This document shows positions 30,529-42,570 of a DNA stretch of 64,000 bases, piece after piece. Numbering within the stretch: position 1 is the stretch's first letter; each line of letters opens with the position of its first letter. The stretch is from Didymella arachidicola. Lineage: Eukaryota > Ascomycota > Dothideomycetes > Pleosporales > Didymellaceae. Location: contig CM049985.1 of assembly GCA_016630955.3 (NCBI GenBank), positions 248,001-312,000 of the forward strand. The letters run 5' to 3'. The notes beneath the pieces were generated by a model. It searched no databases, was not told where the DNA came from, and worked only from the letters and a program-made list of their open reading frames with translations. A program made the translations under genes and the position numbers.

Positions 30529-30811
30529 CTGATGATGATGTTCGAATAGACTTACGATGTGGAGGCGACAGCCGATCAGGTACGAGGGCACGGCCCTGCA
30601 CGCATGGCTAATTAAAGTTACCTATCGCCAAATTCACGTCTAGCGTCAGGCAACCATCGCGAGACGGGCGCGGCAAAGCAAACAAAGGGGAGTCAATTAT
30701 CGTGCAAATTTCTCCTGCTCCATGTTCTCTGTGTTCCTCTCTTGACGCTCGTTTTCGAACCATCGCGCGACTTTCGCGCAGCCATTCGCTTTACTTTATA
30801 TATCAGTCGTA

Positions 30812-32188
30812 ATGTCTACATCAGAGACCGCAGGTGCGCCTCAGGCACCACAAGCGCCTCAAATCACAGCAACTTCTCCAGCCGGGCACACAACGGCCGT
30901 CTCCAACTCACCTCCTCCACCAACCGTCAGCGTGCCATCGCAACATGCCGCCCCTACTGCTGCTCCTCGATCAAATGCGACACTAATGCCACCCTCGGCT
31001 GCCGCTCCAGCTCCTGCCAACCCAGATCGCTCCGCAGACCAAGATGACCTCACTTACAACGAACAGCTCAACGCTGCGGACCGCTACTGGAAGTTTAAGA
31101 TGGCGCTTCAGATTGCCATGATATTCGCCAGCATTATTGGCATCAGCTGCTTGGCCTGGGCATTGGCCACAGCTCACAAGTTACCCACTAACTGGGGCTA
31201 CGGTTATGGGAGCTCCTGGGCGCTACCCTGGGGTCTGATCACCTTCTCTATATCCCTCATCTGGTGCGCCCTGTGCATCGCGCGCCTCGTGCTCGCAAAG
31301 CACCCTGTGCACCCCGGTGTCCGCGTCACTATGGACCTACTATTGTGGCTAGGCTTTCTGGTCACCGCACTGTTCACATTGTACGCGCTGTTCGACCTGG
31401 TGTACTGGGGCTCTGACGGGGATATCGGCTATTCCCTTGGCTACAGCACTAGCTACGGCGACTACGTGCTGCAGAAGAACAACACCTGGGTTTGGGAGAC
31501 GTCTGATTCTTACTCCGGCGTCACGTACAATCGCGTCTGTAACGGGAGCAGCAGCTACACCTACTACGAGCCCCTGCCCTTCCACAACTGCGCCGAGATG
31601 GACGCGTACGTCAATACGCTCTGGCACGAGAAGGGCAACCGCGCGCGCGTTGAGCTTACCGCCGTCGTCACCCAGTGGCTCGGCTTACTGCTGCACTTTA
31701 CCCTCTTCGTATGGGCGTGTGTTGACTGCCACCGCTACCGGCACTCGAAAGTGAGCAAGGACGCCGAAAAACTGGCCGCCGGCATCGTGCAGAACATGGT
31801 CCAGAACGGCGCTGTTGTGCCGCCGCCGGGCACGAGGCCAAACCACATGAGCGGCGGTGAGTGGCAGCAGAGTTACCAGCAGTTGTCGCCCGGCGCGAGC
31901 GAGGCATTGGCCCAGGGGCCATACGGCCTCACACCGTACGCCCGGGGATACGCGCAGGGATACGCGGCCATGAACCAGCATCCGACGGTCAGGCAGCAGA
32001 TGGGTCCGCAGATGCAGATGCGTGGGCCACAGCAGATGAGGCAGCGGCCGATGAGCGACGAGCTGCCTTTGCCCCCTCTGCCGCCGCGACCGCAGCCGCC
32101 GCAGCAAGTAGTCGCAGGGCCGAGTAACGGCAAGGCGCTTGTGCAGCAGCACGGCGTGGCGACGAGTTACTACGAGCCGCAGCGCTAG
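30812..32188 (+). CDS. Four-helix membrane protein with Pro/Gln-rich tail, function unknown
   Basis: A single-exon gene of 458 aa. Residues 1-85 are a Pro/Ser/Ala/Thr-rich cytosolic head. Four hydrophobic helices follow: about 92-118 (LQIAMIFASIIGISCLAWALA), 130-155 (PWGLITFSISLIWCALCIARLVL), 168-192 (LLLWLGFLVTALFTLYALFDLVYW) and 283-308 (VTQWLGLLLHFTLFVWACVDC). A large polar loop between helices 3 and 4 has two cysteines and an N-glycosylation sequon (CNGSSS), consistent with a lumenal or outer loop of a MARVEL-like topology. The tail (310-458) is rich in Gln, Met and Pro. Similar proteins are common in Pezizomycotina but I know of no assigned role. The ATG follows a pyrimidine-rich leader. 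Confidence 0.8.
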   Translation: MSTSETAGAPQAPQAPQITATSPAGHTTAVSNSPPPPTVSVPSQHAAPTAAPRSNATLMPPSAAAPAPANPDRSADQDDLTYNEQLNAADRYWKFKMALQIAMIFASIIGISCLAWALATAHKLPTNWGYGYGSSWALPWGLITFSISLIWCALCIARLVLAKHPVHPGVRVTMDLLLWLGFLVTALFTLYALFDLVYWGSDGDIGYSLGYSTSYGDYVLQKNNTWVWETSDSYSGVTYNRVCNGSSSYTYYEPLPFHNCAEMDAYVNTLWHEKGNRARVELTAVVTQWLGLLLHFTLFVWACVDCHRYRHSKVSKDAEKLAAGIVQNMVQNGAVVPPPGTRPNHMSGGEWQQSYQQLSPGASEALAQGPYGLTPYARGYAQGYAAMNQHPTVRQQMGPQMQMRGPQQMRQRPMSDELPLPPLPPRPQPPQQVVAGPSNGKALVQQHGVATSYYEPQR

Positions 32189-33079
32189 CCGGGAGTAATG
32201 TGAGCAGAAAGCATGGCAGGTGTGCGAGGTGTGCGGATTAGCATTTATACCCATCTACGTTGACGAATTAGCATAATCATCATACCACGAGATAAAGACT
32301 TGTTTAATTACCCTGCCTGTGCTGATACGGTGCTGGCGCAGATGTCAGCGCCACGCAAATGCCATGGGCAGTTTGTCTGACTGCACAGACGGTGGTTTGT
32401 TTGCGTATAATACCATTGGACGCGTTTCCAGCTTTATGCATCATGTTGGAAATAAATGCGGGAAGATGAGCCTATCTTGCGAGAGGCCAAGGTAAAAGTC
32501 ATCGGTATCTTGTGTGCCGGAGAAGCTGATGGCTTCATTTTCAGTGTGGGAAAGTGATTCCTGAAGGAAGAGTGTAGGATTTACTATGGTACCTGGCATA
32601 AGTTTTGCCTGTGGATTATGTTGTGGCGCATGCGTGATGTAACCTTTATAGCTTTTGATACGCAGACATCAGGCCGGTCAGCATAGACTGCAGTCTTATC
32701 TGGCTGAGATAACATACATACATTCGGTCCTACCCCTGGCCATCCTTCCCCACTCACAGAACTCATACCAGCTACCAAAGTACACAGTACAACAACGACC
32801 GAGCTTTGCGGACTCACTGTTGGGGATCGAGCCATGAAGGGAAATCTATCAGTACCTTCCTAATGCGTCAAGTTTGCGCTAGCACGCTATATGCATTGTA
32901 AGAGTCACATAGTGCTGCTCTTTCGTGCAAGAGGGGGCCTTGGCATGTCAGCTTTTTGAAGCTGGGTGTTTTGTCTACGACGTTACAATACACAACCTCC
33001 AAGACTCTTTCACTTGGTACTCTTCATCCAATCATACCAGTATCAGCTACTCAACATACCGAATTGGGTCAGTGCCAAC
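32189..33079. other. Intergenic, no gene seen
   Basis: AT-richer than its flanks, with only short frames. The methyltransferase frame is open back to 32966, but the Kozak-like ATG at 33080 is preferred. Confidence 0.5.
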
Positions 33080-33955
33080 ATGTCAAGCGGGAACCTCGAC
33101 GCGGTCTCTATCGCCCGTCTGTCTCTACACGACCCTGTCCACTTCGGCATCCAACACTCTCAGACAGAGCATCGCCTTGAGCTGGTCAAACATTGGAATG
33201 TCTCTACTGGCGCAAACGTGCTTGAACTAGGATGCGGCCAGGGAGATTGCACCACCGTACTGGCTTCTGTTGTGCATGAGCAGGGAAAGATTGTTGCCGT
33301 CGACCCCGCAGACTTGGACTACGGCTCTCCATACAGCCTCGGCCAAGCCCAGCATCACATCTCGCAAGGCCCCTTGGGCGGGCAGATCACTTGGGTCCAA
33401 CAGTCACCGCAAGACTACCTCGCCTCGCTCTCCGGCACTGATGGCAAGACATTCGACGCAACCGTGCTCGCTCACTGTCTGTGGTACTTCCCCTCGCCTT
33501 CGCTTATCCTGGACACTTTCCGCGCTATCAGAAAGCACAGCAAACGCCTTCTCCTTGCGGAATGGTCGCTGGTCGCGACGAACCCATCGGCTCAGCCTCA
33601 CGTGCTAGCTGCGCTAGCCCAAGCAGCGTTGGAGACGTGGAAGCCGACGAGTATCTCAAACGTCCGCACGGTGCTGAGCCCGAAGAGGCTTACAGAGCTG
33701 GCTGTGGCAGCCGGATGGCAGCTGGAGAGGGAGGCTCGTATAGAGGTTGGCGAAGGTCTGTTGGATGGACAGTGGGAGGTATCTGCGTGCCTGTCTCCGA
33801 AGTTTGAGAAGCAAATCGAGGACCATGTGAGTGGCGAGAGAGAACGGGGTGTGGTCCATGCTTTGAGGGACGCGTGTGAAGCAAGCTTGGAAGTTGTTCC
33901 TGGTGGCAAAAAGGGTGTTAGAGGGATGGATGTTTGGGTTGCTAGTTTTGTGTGA
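33080..33955 (+). CDS. Class I SAM-dependent methyltransferase
   Basis: A single exon of 291 aa starting MSSGNLDAVSIARLSL. The SAM-binding motif I is NVLELGCGQGDCTTVLA (about residues 46-62), followed by an acidic motif II (IVAVDPADLDYG) and post-motif LAHCLWYFPSPSLILDTFRAIRKHSKRLLLAEWSL, a normal Rossmann-type layout. The C-terminal half carries a helical lid. The substrate is unknown. This resembles the many small-molecule methyltransferases of filamentous fungi, but no biosynthetic core gene (PKS, NRPS, terpene synthase) is nearby, so it is probably not part of a classic cluster. An upstream in-frame ATG at 32966 would add 38 residues that look non-coding. Confidence 0.88.
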   Translation: MSSGNLDAVSIARLSLHDPVHFGIQHSQTEHRLELVKHWNVSTGANVLELGCGQGDCTTVLASVVHEQGKIVAVDPADLDYGSPYSLGQAQHHISQGPLGGQITWVQQSPQDYLASLSGTDGKTFDATVLAHCLWYFPSPSLILDTFRAIRKHSKRLLLAEWSLVATNPSAQPHVLAALAQAALETWKPTSISNVRTVLSPKRLTELAVAAGWQLEREARIEVGEGLLDGQWEVSACLSPKFEKQIEDHVSGERERGVVHALRDACEASLEVVPGGKKGVRGMDVWVASFV

Positions 33956-35801
33956 TCGGACGAGTTGGGCGTTTTTGATGACCATTTTCTGTTCCGTCCA
34001 CGAGCTTTTGCATTATCGACGCCCTAATAGATATAGGCAATGACGAAGAGTTATTCCTGCTTTCCGCCTTGCTACGTGAATTGAGATCATCGCGGAACAG
34101 TGAGGTTGATAAACCGTTGAAGGGCGTGCTTGACATGAAGGGTCTAACTTGAATGGTGCACATCTTCCAGGTGGCGTAACCTTTAGCGAGTGAGCCAATC
34201 TCTCTGGTCAAAATAACTCACTTTCATTGGTCTCTCAAGTGAACGGTGTCGAGGAACAACAAGTGATGTTCTGCAAAAGGGCGGCGGACGCAGACAAGGG
34301 CGATTGTTGCTGCCTAGCTTAGTCTTCAGGTAAGACTCAGCTCCTCTTCTTGTATACATCACAAGTCACGGTCTCGCTTGCGTTCTCGCTTCTTTGACCT
34401 GATCCCATCTCCTTCGAATTGTTCAGCATCCGTTTGCTGATGCAGCATCAGCAACGACGATGGCACTGCTGGCGAATCGGGGCCTCTCGAACTCTGGCCA
34501 CACCCGGCTGCGCGGCCGACCTTACAATGGCGAACCGAGCCTGCACGAGCATCAAAGCATCCTCCTTCCATGGGGTGTCCGATTAACTGATTAGGAATAT
34601 CAAGCACCGTGATCGATGCAACACGCACGCTGCCGTTGGATCCGATCGAACGCTAGCACCAGAGCGCAGTGCATTCTACATCTGCGCAATGGAAGAATGA
34701 TCCTCGTGACAAACGACTAAATCACACGATCGCAGATTCGCAGTGCGACCGAACCGCGTCAGCCATCCACGTATTGCGTTGAGCCGGCACAACCACCAAC
34801 GACCAGATCCTACATGTGCCGTGGCAGGGATGGCCTCGAATCCTCAAGGAGGAGCACGATAACACCATCGCCACGGTCAGCGTGTTCCCTTCCTTCGAAA
34901 GGCTGCCGTTGTCAATCACAGAACACGATGTCACCATAGCGCCACTGGAGTCGGTCTTCCTTCATGAAGAAGGTACGATGCTTTATTGTCGCGCGGCGCG
35001 ATTCACTGGCAAGGCCTTCACGCCTCAGCGAATTGCCGGTCGTGTGGCTTGAATGAATCAAGCTCGGCTAAGAGAGCGCGCCCCCCCTTGGCAACGCTTC
35101 GTATCGCGTGCTCAATACTAGTGCCCAAAGCAGGGTTTAGATTGTTTAGGATCCGGAGGCGTTGATTCTTGCGACACGCCAATTAGCCTGCCTCGATTCA
35201 TAACGAGGCCCGCGATGGCCTGCAGCCTTGCGATCAGCTCGAGCAGATGGGTGTTCGACAAAGCCGGCGTCTGCGACCTGGCGTTTGGCTGCGCCAACAC
35301 TCAAGGGACAAAATGCAATGCCCAAACATTCTGCTGCATTCGGTACCATGGCCGCGGCGCATGCAGTACGCCCGAGCGCGACCGCATGGTCCAGTCGGTG
35401 CAATGGGAGCTTCTCCGCTATCAGTCAAGTCTTCCGCGCTTCTCGAACACTTCACGCACTGGCTTTTCCAATTACGGCCAGCGATAAGATGGTATCATTA
35501 CCTGGGTAGTCATGATCTCCGTCCACCAACATGGTCGCGCTTGTGTCCCTGGATCTGTTCCAATACCAGCGACAGTGAGCTGTGCACCACCTTCCTTTTC
35601 GCACTTAGGTAGTATCGCAGTTTTGCCGCCTAATGAGAGAAGTCATTCTGATTGGCAGTTTCGTACCACCTTGCCGCAATATGCAATCGCGTCAAGCTGT
35701 AGCGCTATATGCTCATGTGAACGGCTTTCAGGAGTCTATATAACACGGCCTTCATCTCACGATGTGCAGGGTCGCAGCGACAGTCCTCGGCCACTTTCAC
35801 A
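33956..35801. other. 1.8-kb intergenic region, no supported gene
   Basis: Short frames on both strands compete (for example 35118-35403 minus and 35215-35612 plus), none with a clear start, splice signals or family resemblance. The 35150-35470 part is notably GC-rich and could be a relic. The right end holds the OPT gene promoter. Confidence 0.45.
35737..35743 (+). promoter_or_regulatory. TATA box of the oligopeptide transporter gene
   Basis: TATATAA lies about 60 bp before the ATG at 35802, implying a very short leader, or a start site downstream of it. Position-based inference. Confidence 0.45.
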
Positions 35802-38346
35802 ATGGCAGCACAACCTATGGGTGATACGCTCATTCTCGGTGCACCGGGCATCGAGGGCAAGACTACTGTTGTTCCCAGCCACGAAGCCATCAACGCATTC
35901 ACCGATGAGAAACACCGTCTTGCTGAGAATGATGGCGTTTCCGACGAGAAGGGTGTGCTGGAGCCCGAGGTCAAGGCAGCTCTGCCTTCGTACGACAGTG
36001 CCAACGAGGATGATGATAACCACATCATCATCACTGGAGCAGACGCTGCCGCTCACCTGCTGCCCATGCGAGACGACCAGGAGCCGGCTTTGACCTTCCG
36101 AAGTATCTTCCTGGCGACTGTCCTTTCCGCATTCCAGGCTGTGGTGTATCAGATCTACCAGGTATGCTACTTGTTACCATTCAGCTAGCCCACAGTCACT
36201 GACCTCCATCAAGTTCAAGCCCACGGTCGTCACGATCCAAGGAACCTTCATCGTCCTCATGGCATACTTTCTCGGTAACGCCTGGGCCAAGTTACTGCCT
36301 CGTGGCGAGAAGTTCGAGGCCCGTTGGAGGGCTAATGGTGGTGTTGGCAAAGTACCCCGTTACATCCAGATCATCTCTTTCTTCAACAGGGGTCACTGGA
36401 ACCTCAAGGAGCATGCTATCACAGCGATCACAGCTACTTCAGCATCTATCGCTGCTCCCAGCAGTCAGGTATTTGCTGCGCAAGATATCTTCTATGGCTT
36501 GCCTCTGAAGCCCGTTACCGTCATCTTTAGCACCATCTCGATTGGTCTGTTTGGCTACGGTATCTGTGGTATCTTGCGTCCCATCTGTGTCTGGCACGTC
36601 GATGCGGTCTACTGGAGCAGTCTACCCACTGTGAAGGTTATCCAGGGTCTGCACTGGCAGTCGGTCAAGGACTCGAAGCCCATCAAGTGGTTCTGGATTG
36701 CGTTTTCGGGCATGTTTGCCTACGAGTTCCTGCCAGCTTACATCTTCCCTTGGCTGAACTCGGTTTCTATTCCCTGCTTGGCTTCTATGAACGCCACTGG
36801 TTCAAAGGCTGCCATTCTCACGAACCTTTTTGGTGGTGCTACTAACAATGAGGGTCTGGGCATGTTCTCCCTCTCTCTGGACTGGCAATATGTGAGTACT
36901 CTCGCAAAACTGCATGGTCTGGCTGATCATCTTTCTTTCTACAGATTACGTCGTTCCAGTCATCGCTTCCGCTGAAGTTTCAGTTGCATCAGACTGCCGG
37001 TCTCATCGTCTGCATGTTCGTCATGCTTGGTATCTACTATGGCAACGCCTGGGGCGCGAAATCGTTCCCGTTCATGTCGACTCGTCTTCTGACTCAAGAC
37101 GGCAAGAAGTACCCTAGTACGCAAGTCTTCGTCAACGGTGTGCTCGACAAGACTGCTTTGGCCAAATACGGTTTGCCGAGACTAACAGGTACCTTCGCCT
37201 ACGCTATGTTCATGGCCAACGCTGCTGTAAGTTGCCAACTCCCACTCCCGATGGGAACTTTCTGACAGCCCCCAGATCGGAGCCCTGATTGCCCATATTG
37301 TCCTCTTCTGGGGTGGCGACATTGTGAAGACTTTCAAGAACGCCAAGAAGGGAAGCTTCAACGACCCACATCACGTCCACATGCACAAGCACTATAGGGA
37401 GGCACCTTGGTGGTGGTACATGATTGTGCTCGTCATCAGCTTCGTTCTTGGTCTCATCGTTGTCATCAAGGAGAACATCACTCTGCCCGTGTGGGGTTAC
37501 ATTATCGCTCTCGTCATGGGCACCATCATCGCTCCCTTCAGCACTATCCTCTACTCCCGCTTCGGTAACGGTATCGCAACGAACAACTTGTCCAAGATCA
37601 TCGCCGGTCTGCTTCTGCCTGGCCGCCCCATCGGCAACATGTACTTCGCCGCATGGTCTCACAACGTCATCAACGGCGCCGTGCAGCTCAGCATGGATCT
37701 GAAGCTTGGAGAGTATCTCAAGATCCCGCCCCGCGTCATGTTCCTGACCCAGATCTACGGAACTGTGCTCGGTGGTTTCATCAACTACGCCGTCATGATT
37801 TCCATCGTCACAGGCAACAGGGAGATGCTTGCCGACAGCAACGGCGACTCGTCATGGAGTGGTGCTACCATCCAATCCTACAACACCAACGCCACCACCT
37901 GGGCGCTTGCCGCATACATCTACAAGCAAGGCCAGACGTACTACATTGTACCCTACGGTCTGCTGATCGGCGCCGCCGTCGTCGCCGCGCACCGCGTTAT
38001 CGCACAATTCGTGCCCAAAATCGGCAAGTTCTCGCTCCACGAGATCAACTTCCCGCAGTTCATCCAGTACGCTGGTTACATCCCGTACAACCAGTCGCAG
38101 ACTTGCGTCCTCCTCAGCTGGACCATTGCTGGTTTCTACACCCAGTTCTACCTCCGCAATTACCGCCCCCGCATCTTCAAGGACTACTCGTACCTCATTG
38201 CTGGCGCCTTTGATGGCGCTAGTCTGACTTGCATGTTCATTCTGTCGTTCGCGGTGTTCGGCGCTGGCGGACCTGCGGTTCCATTCCCGCAGTGGTGGGG
38301 TAACAATGCTGCTGGTAACTACGACCACTGCCCTGTTGCGGAGTAG
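35802..38346 (+). CDS. OPT-family oligopeptide transporter
   Basis: Four exons (35802-36161, 36214-36891, 36945-37226, 37276-38346), all phase-0 introns of 49-53 nt, encode 796 aa. OPT proteins import tri- to hexapeptides, glutathione or related compounds with protons across the plasma membrane. An acidic cytosolic N-terminus (about 100 aa) precedes roughly 14 to 16 hydrophobic helices. Family features include the segment FNRGHWNLKEHAITAI, the conserved AxxLTNLFGGATNNEGLG region, and in the last exon GRPIGNMYFAAWSHN and LSMDLKLGEYLKIPPR. The N-terminal acidic head with short Ser/Asp stretches is typical of plasma-membrane OPTs. The exact peptide substrate cannot be told. Length agrees with the family (about 750-900 aa) and no lesion is seen. 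Confidence 0.94.
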
Positions 38347-40259
38347 ATTGTTGCATTACGCTGGTGGTACAGTGGTGTCTTGCTTCATTCTTGTAGATAT
38401 GAGGGAGCGTCAGTTGCTTCAGACGTAGATAGTAAGGCCACAAGTGGTCACGAAGCCTAATGACGACATTCTCTACGATTTGATATTCTATGCTCCATGC
38501 TTCTGGAGGCCCATATCGTTGACCTCTGTTCAGAAATTTGCTATTTGTACAACCAACACCGCCGGTTCTATTTTACGTGATGCCTGCCACGACCTTCCGT
38601 CAATCGTACACTCTTCCACGGATCTTACTGTGAATCGCCTCATCTGACTGCCCCAGAGGTTGGTATAATGCCTCTGAGTGACGCTTCCAGCCAATGCTGA
38701 CCACGTGCTCATGTGCAGCATTACCTTCGGAGTCGAAAATAGCAGCAGTCAAGAGGTTGAGCTTGTCATCTACTGCTTCAACGCTGCAACGTTCCGCTTG
38801 ATGTTGGCATTGAAGTGCTGTATTCGGGCCACAACCTCGTTGAGCTAGCTGCGATCTCTCTTAACTTCTTAAGCACCAGATTTTCCCGCGGTAGATGGGT
38901 CAGGGTTGTTATAGTCATGGGTTTGTCCACTCGGGACTCTTCCTGGGCGCAATAGACAGTTGATAACGATAGTGGTCACCATGAGGACCAAAGAAGAAGA
39001 AAATGCATTGCCATTGACCGGTAAAGCTCTAAAACATTTTCAAAATTCTCGTAGGGTTCGAAGCGTCCGCGCCAGGTGCGGCCTCGGTTGCAGCTGGCCC
39101 TGCAGAAATGACATGAGCTGCAGGGAAGATTTGGTGCCCGTCGATGGTGACTGTGCTGCCATCGCTGAAGATCTTATGCTCATTCATGGTAGCTGCACTG
39201 ACGGGAACCATCTTATGGAATAGCACCAAGGGCTCAGAGTTGAGAGTGAGATGTTTGAATGTTGCTGCTGTAGCTGGTGCAGATGGTCCCTAGGATGCGG
39301 CTTTCACTGTGCAATATGCCAAGACGGAGCTCAATCCCAAGCCAAATGTAGTAGATATTTGACAAGCTTGGTGCAAGGAACACTTGCCAGGCACCGATAG
39401 CAGTCTGGCAATAGTATTCACCGCGATTCAAGTCGTGTGATTCTAGTTGTTACCAAATTTGGAGGTAGACAGAGTGATAATTAGGGCCACATGTATCATC
39501 AACGTCTCGGCTTTCAGCCTTTCAGACGACGTCCCCTGCCAAGCCTGTTGGTTTTACCTCTTCCTCCCGCCAGCCGGTACCGTTCCTATCCGTCCAATAT
39601 GTTGGGTATTTGATCTCCTGCGTGTTCGGAATTGATGCTTCCTCCTGACCCAGAAACGACACCTGGTCGTAGGGCATCCTTGCGGGTCGAATTCAAAGAT
39701 CGGCCCAGTGCTTGTGTCGGCCGTGCTTGAACTCAGACTGGTATTAGTTATATAGACCCTTTGTGTCCCAGAGTAGGGTGACTGACGGCAAAAAAAAAGT
39801 CTACTGTGTGTTCTGGGATCTCAATACGCAGAAGGCAGTCAAGGGTAATCCGCCGATGTTGTGCAACTTGACGACCGTCTAAAAGGCTACAACAGATTGG
39901 TCTTGCAGTTGGCTGTTTCTGCTTCGCATGGGTAGAGACATTTGCTCAACCGAGGCTTTACACTAAGGGACATGCGTAACGGGTTCACAGCTAGTCTTCG
40001 GGGGACCAATTGATCTGCAATTTTTGAATTTGTGTCTAGAGACCTTCCATAATTTGGGTTTTGATGGCCGTACCCGGGGTCTGCAGCGGGGCGAGAAATA
40101 GTGAGAACATATGATTTTGAAAATTGTAAGCCGCATTGATGTTGAAATACGAAATGGGGTATCATCGTTGAGAAGCCTCTGAACGCCTGTCGAAATCCAG
40201 CAGTCCGCGTTGTTGAAGCAGACGAACCCTGCCTCTTGTCTACCGTCTATGTTTTGAGT
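38347..40259. other. 1.9-kb intergenic region with possible gene relics
   Basis: This separates the convergent OPT (plus) and CAF16 (minus) genes. Minus-strand 39029-39229 reads a segment (SDGSTVTIDGHQIF and neighbours) like the short repeats in fungal secreted Ser/Thr-rich proteins, but without a complete gene. A run of nine A lies at 39791-39799. Otherwise nothing recognised. Confidence 0.4.
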
Positions 40260-41188
40260 CTACTCTTTCTCGACTTTCTTCTCTGCCCCATAACCACCCT
40301 TGCCCTCGAGGTTCTGGTAGGTCTTACCCTCGGACCGAGGAGCATTCCTGCCATTCCTGGGGCCTCTCTCATCAAGATCCTCTTGCAGCCAATTGAGCAC
40401 AAGCTCACCAAGCTGACTGTTACCGGACAGTACCCTAGAGTCGGGGTCGCTCTTGACGCCCATATCTTCCAGGCTGCCCCACTTCTTGACTTTCCCGAGC
40501 GACATGTGTACGAGGTGGGTGGGCCAGGTGGCGAGATTGTCAAGAATATGTGTTGCGTATACGATCGTACAGGGACGCTCGTTGGTCTCTTTCTTCAGGA
40601 AAGCCAAGAAGTTGGACCGGGAGAGCAAGTCGAGATCAACGGTGATCTCATCGAGCAGGAGGATCGTCCATGGGCGCAGAAGACCCATTGCCAGCTGCAC
40701 TCGTCTCCTCTCGCCGTCAGAGACGGCGTGCATGCGCCATGTGAGATCGATGTCGAGCACTTGAACGAGCTCATCGCGTCGTTCAGAGTAGTATTGGCCG
40801 CCTACTGAGTTGAGGAGAGTAACAACGTCGATGTCGGTGCGGACGATAGGGTTCAGAACCCATTCAAGACCGAGGTAGGTGACGCCTTCGAGACCTTGCT
40901 TGAAAGGGTCGACGCCTGCGATCGAGACGGTATCGGCCGGGGCCATGCGCTTGCCAGACAACAGACGAAGGAGCGTCGTCTTACCGGCACCATTGGCTAT
41001 GCACTTTTAGCTCTTATGCACTGCGCCTCCGCAGGGTATGTCAAACCTCCAATGAGAAGGGTCCTGCTGCCAGGAGGCAGGTTGAGGAAGACCTCCTTCA
41101 GTCCGCTCGAACCATCCGGAAAGGCATAGCTGAGATTCTTCACGTCAATTGATGGCGCGATCTTTTGTCCGTTGGCGTCTGTTGTCAT
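40260..41188 (-). CDS. CAF16: ABC ATPase Caf16 (CCR4-NOT associated)
   Basis: Exons 41047-41188 and 40260-40996 (50-nt intron) encode 292 aa, near yeast Caf16 (289). It is a single ABC cassette without membrane part, reported in yeast to associate with the CCR4-NOT complex and Srb/Mediator. The Walker A is formed across the intron as LLIGANGAGKTTLLRLLSGK. The Q/H-type region TYLGLEW, the signature AVSDGERRRVQLAMGLLRPW, Walker B TILLLDEITVDLD and the switch ATHILDNL are all present. WRMH just before the signature is characteristic of Caf16. The ATG at 41188 (MTTDANGQKIAPSIDV) is chosen; an upstream ATG at 41308 adds 40 residues not seen in the family. Confidence 0.94.
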
Positions 41189-42147
41189 GTTGGCGTAATG
41201 AGAGGTTCGAAGAAACAGAGGTTCGGCTGTTATAACCTCGTGGTACTGGCCTACATTTTGTACCGTGAATTGGCGTAAGGTGGGGGCACTTCGGTGAGTC
41301 GCGGTCATGACAACATCAAATGCCGAAGATCGGCTAGCGCCGAATTTGGCAGGTACAAAGGAGAATCTTCAACCTCACCTCTTCGGCATATGCGCTTGTG
41401 CTGTCAGCCCATACAAACGCACACAGTACGATAATCATGTTGAAGGCTGTCTGAGTCACCTGTGTTGACCCCTTATGTCTCAGCTTTGGTGCAAGCTTAG
41501 GCGTCCATCATTCAAGCTGCTACCCGATGCAAGGCCGTCTAGACTCCATATCAGCATCGATGAGTTATGATCGTAGCTTGTTGTGCAAAGTCAACTTTCG
41601 GCCTCATAAACGTTCTGTAATATGTTAAGCATGGGGCGCGGTGAGAGATTCCCAGAAGCACTCAAGGCTTCCTCTGTCTCTCACTGCTTCAGGTAGCTCT
41701 GGCATTTCAGCACAGAGAATTTCTTGACTTCGACACCGTGGATTATGGATGGCTGGCATGCTGCTTTCATGATCAGTGTATCTCATCTTTGGCAACTGGA
41801 GTGATCGAGAAGCTGTTGCATTTACCGAAAGTCTCGTGTGTCTGGCGTTGCGTGACTTTCAGTCAGGCTATTGCATCTCTCATGTACAGGTCAAATCCGC
41901 GGTGGCCCTGGCGTCCTACTGCGTCTCTTCCAAAGTTATCACAGCGCTGTGTCTTGTGTTTGCTCATGCAAGATTCCCAACTTCAGGTTCCACTGAATCT
42001 CTCCTGACTCGCTCCCTGACCTGCTTGGTGTCGACTGGCTGAGGAATCGTACCACTCGTCGTCTTTGCGTTGAGTTTGCCTCCGGGTAATTGCACCGGCC
42101 GAGCGAGCCGCCGCACACGCTCAGCCGAATTGGAACTTTGGGCGCCC
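41189..42147. other. Intergenic, no gene seen
   Basis: It holds the CAF16 promoter and the 3' region of the next minus-strand gene. Plus-strand frames at 41738-42042 overlap each other and have no family resemblance. Confidence 0.5.
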
Positions 42148-42570
42148 CTAGAAGCTCCATGTCAGTGGTGGCTTCGCAAGGAGCTCAAACGCGGGGAGTC
42201 CTCCAACGCACACCTTAGCCCATCCTCTGCGGTAGCCTTCATTGTGACCCCATCCCTTCCAGACATACTCGGTCTTTATGTTGGCGCCGTTGTCAGTAGA
42301 AGAGGGCTCGATGTACATGACTGTGTTGATGGGGGGCTGTAACGCTAGCTCGCCGGCGCGCACGCGGCCAATGGCGAGTTTTAGCGGCACGAGGTCAGAG
42401 TGATAGTTGACAGTGCCAGTGCGCTTAGTCGTGACATAGTGCTGATACATGGTGATCGGGGAGTCGTTTGGCCATTTGGGGTCGGGCTCGCGTGCAGCTT
42501 CTGGGTCGAATTTGAAGATGATGGTGTCGCCGCGGCCGTCGATGTAACGATGGAATTCTACTGGCGCCAT
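42148..42570 (-). CDS. Hypothetical protein, 140 aa
   Basis: I do not recognise this family. A single frame from ATG 42570 encodes a soluble protein starting MAPVEFHRYIDGRGDTIIFKFDP. It has a regular mix of charged and aromatic residues, beta-rich-looking stretches (GTVNYHSDLVPLKLAIG, INTVMYIEP, TEYVWKGWGHNEGYRRGWAKV) and no signal peptide or membrane helix. The frame is open 52 codons further upstream, but that part is low quality. Composition suggests a real gene, possibly lineage-specific. The repeated W/G motif near the end (KGWGHNEGYRRGW) might bind a ligand, which is speculation. Confidence 0.5.
   Translation of the reverse strand: MAPVEFHRYIDGRGDTIIFKFDPEAAREPDPKWPNDSPITMYQHYVTTKRTGTVNYHSDLVPLKLAIGRVRAGELALQPPINTVMYIEPSSTDNGANIKTEYVWKGWGHNEGYRRGWAKVCVGGLPAFELLAKPPLTWSF

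Noticed and set aside
34816..35612. Several overlapping short frames on both strands in the GC-rich part between the methyltransferase and OPT genes
   Set aside because: Frames compete on both strands, most lack ATG starts, and none shows motifs or splice structure.
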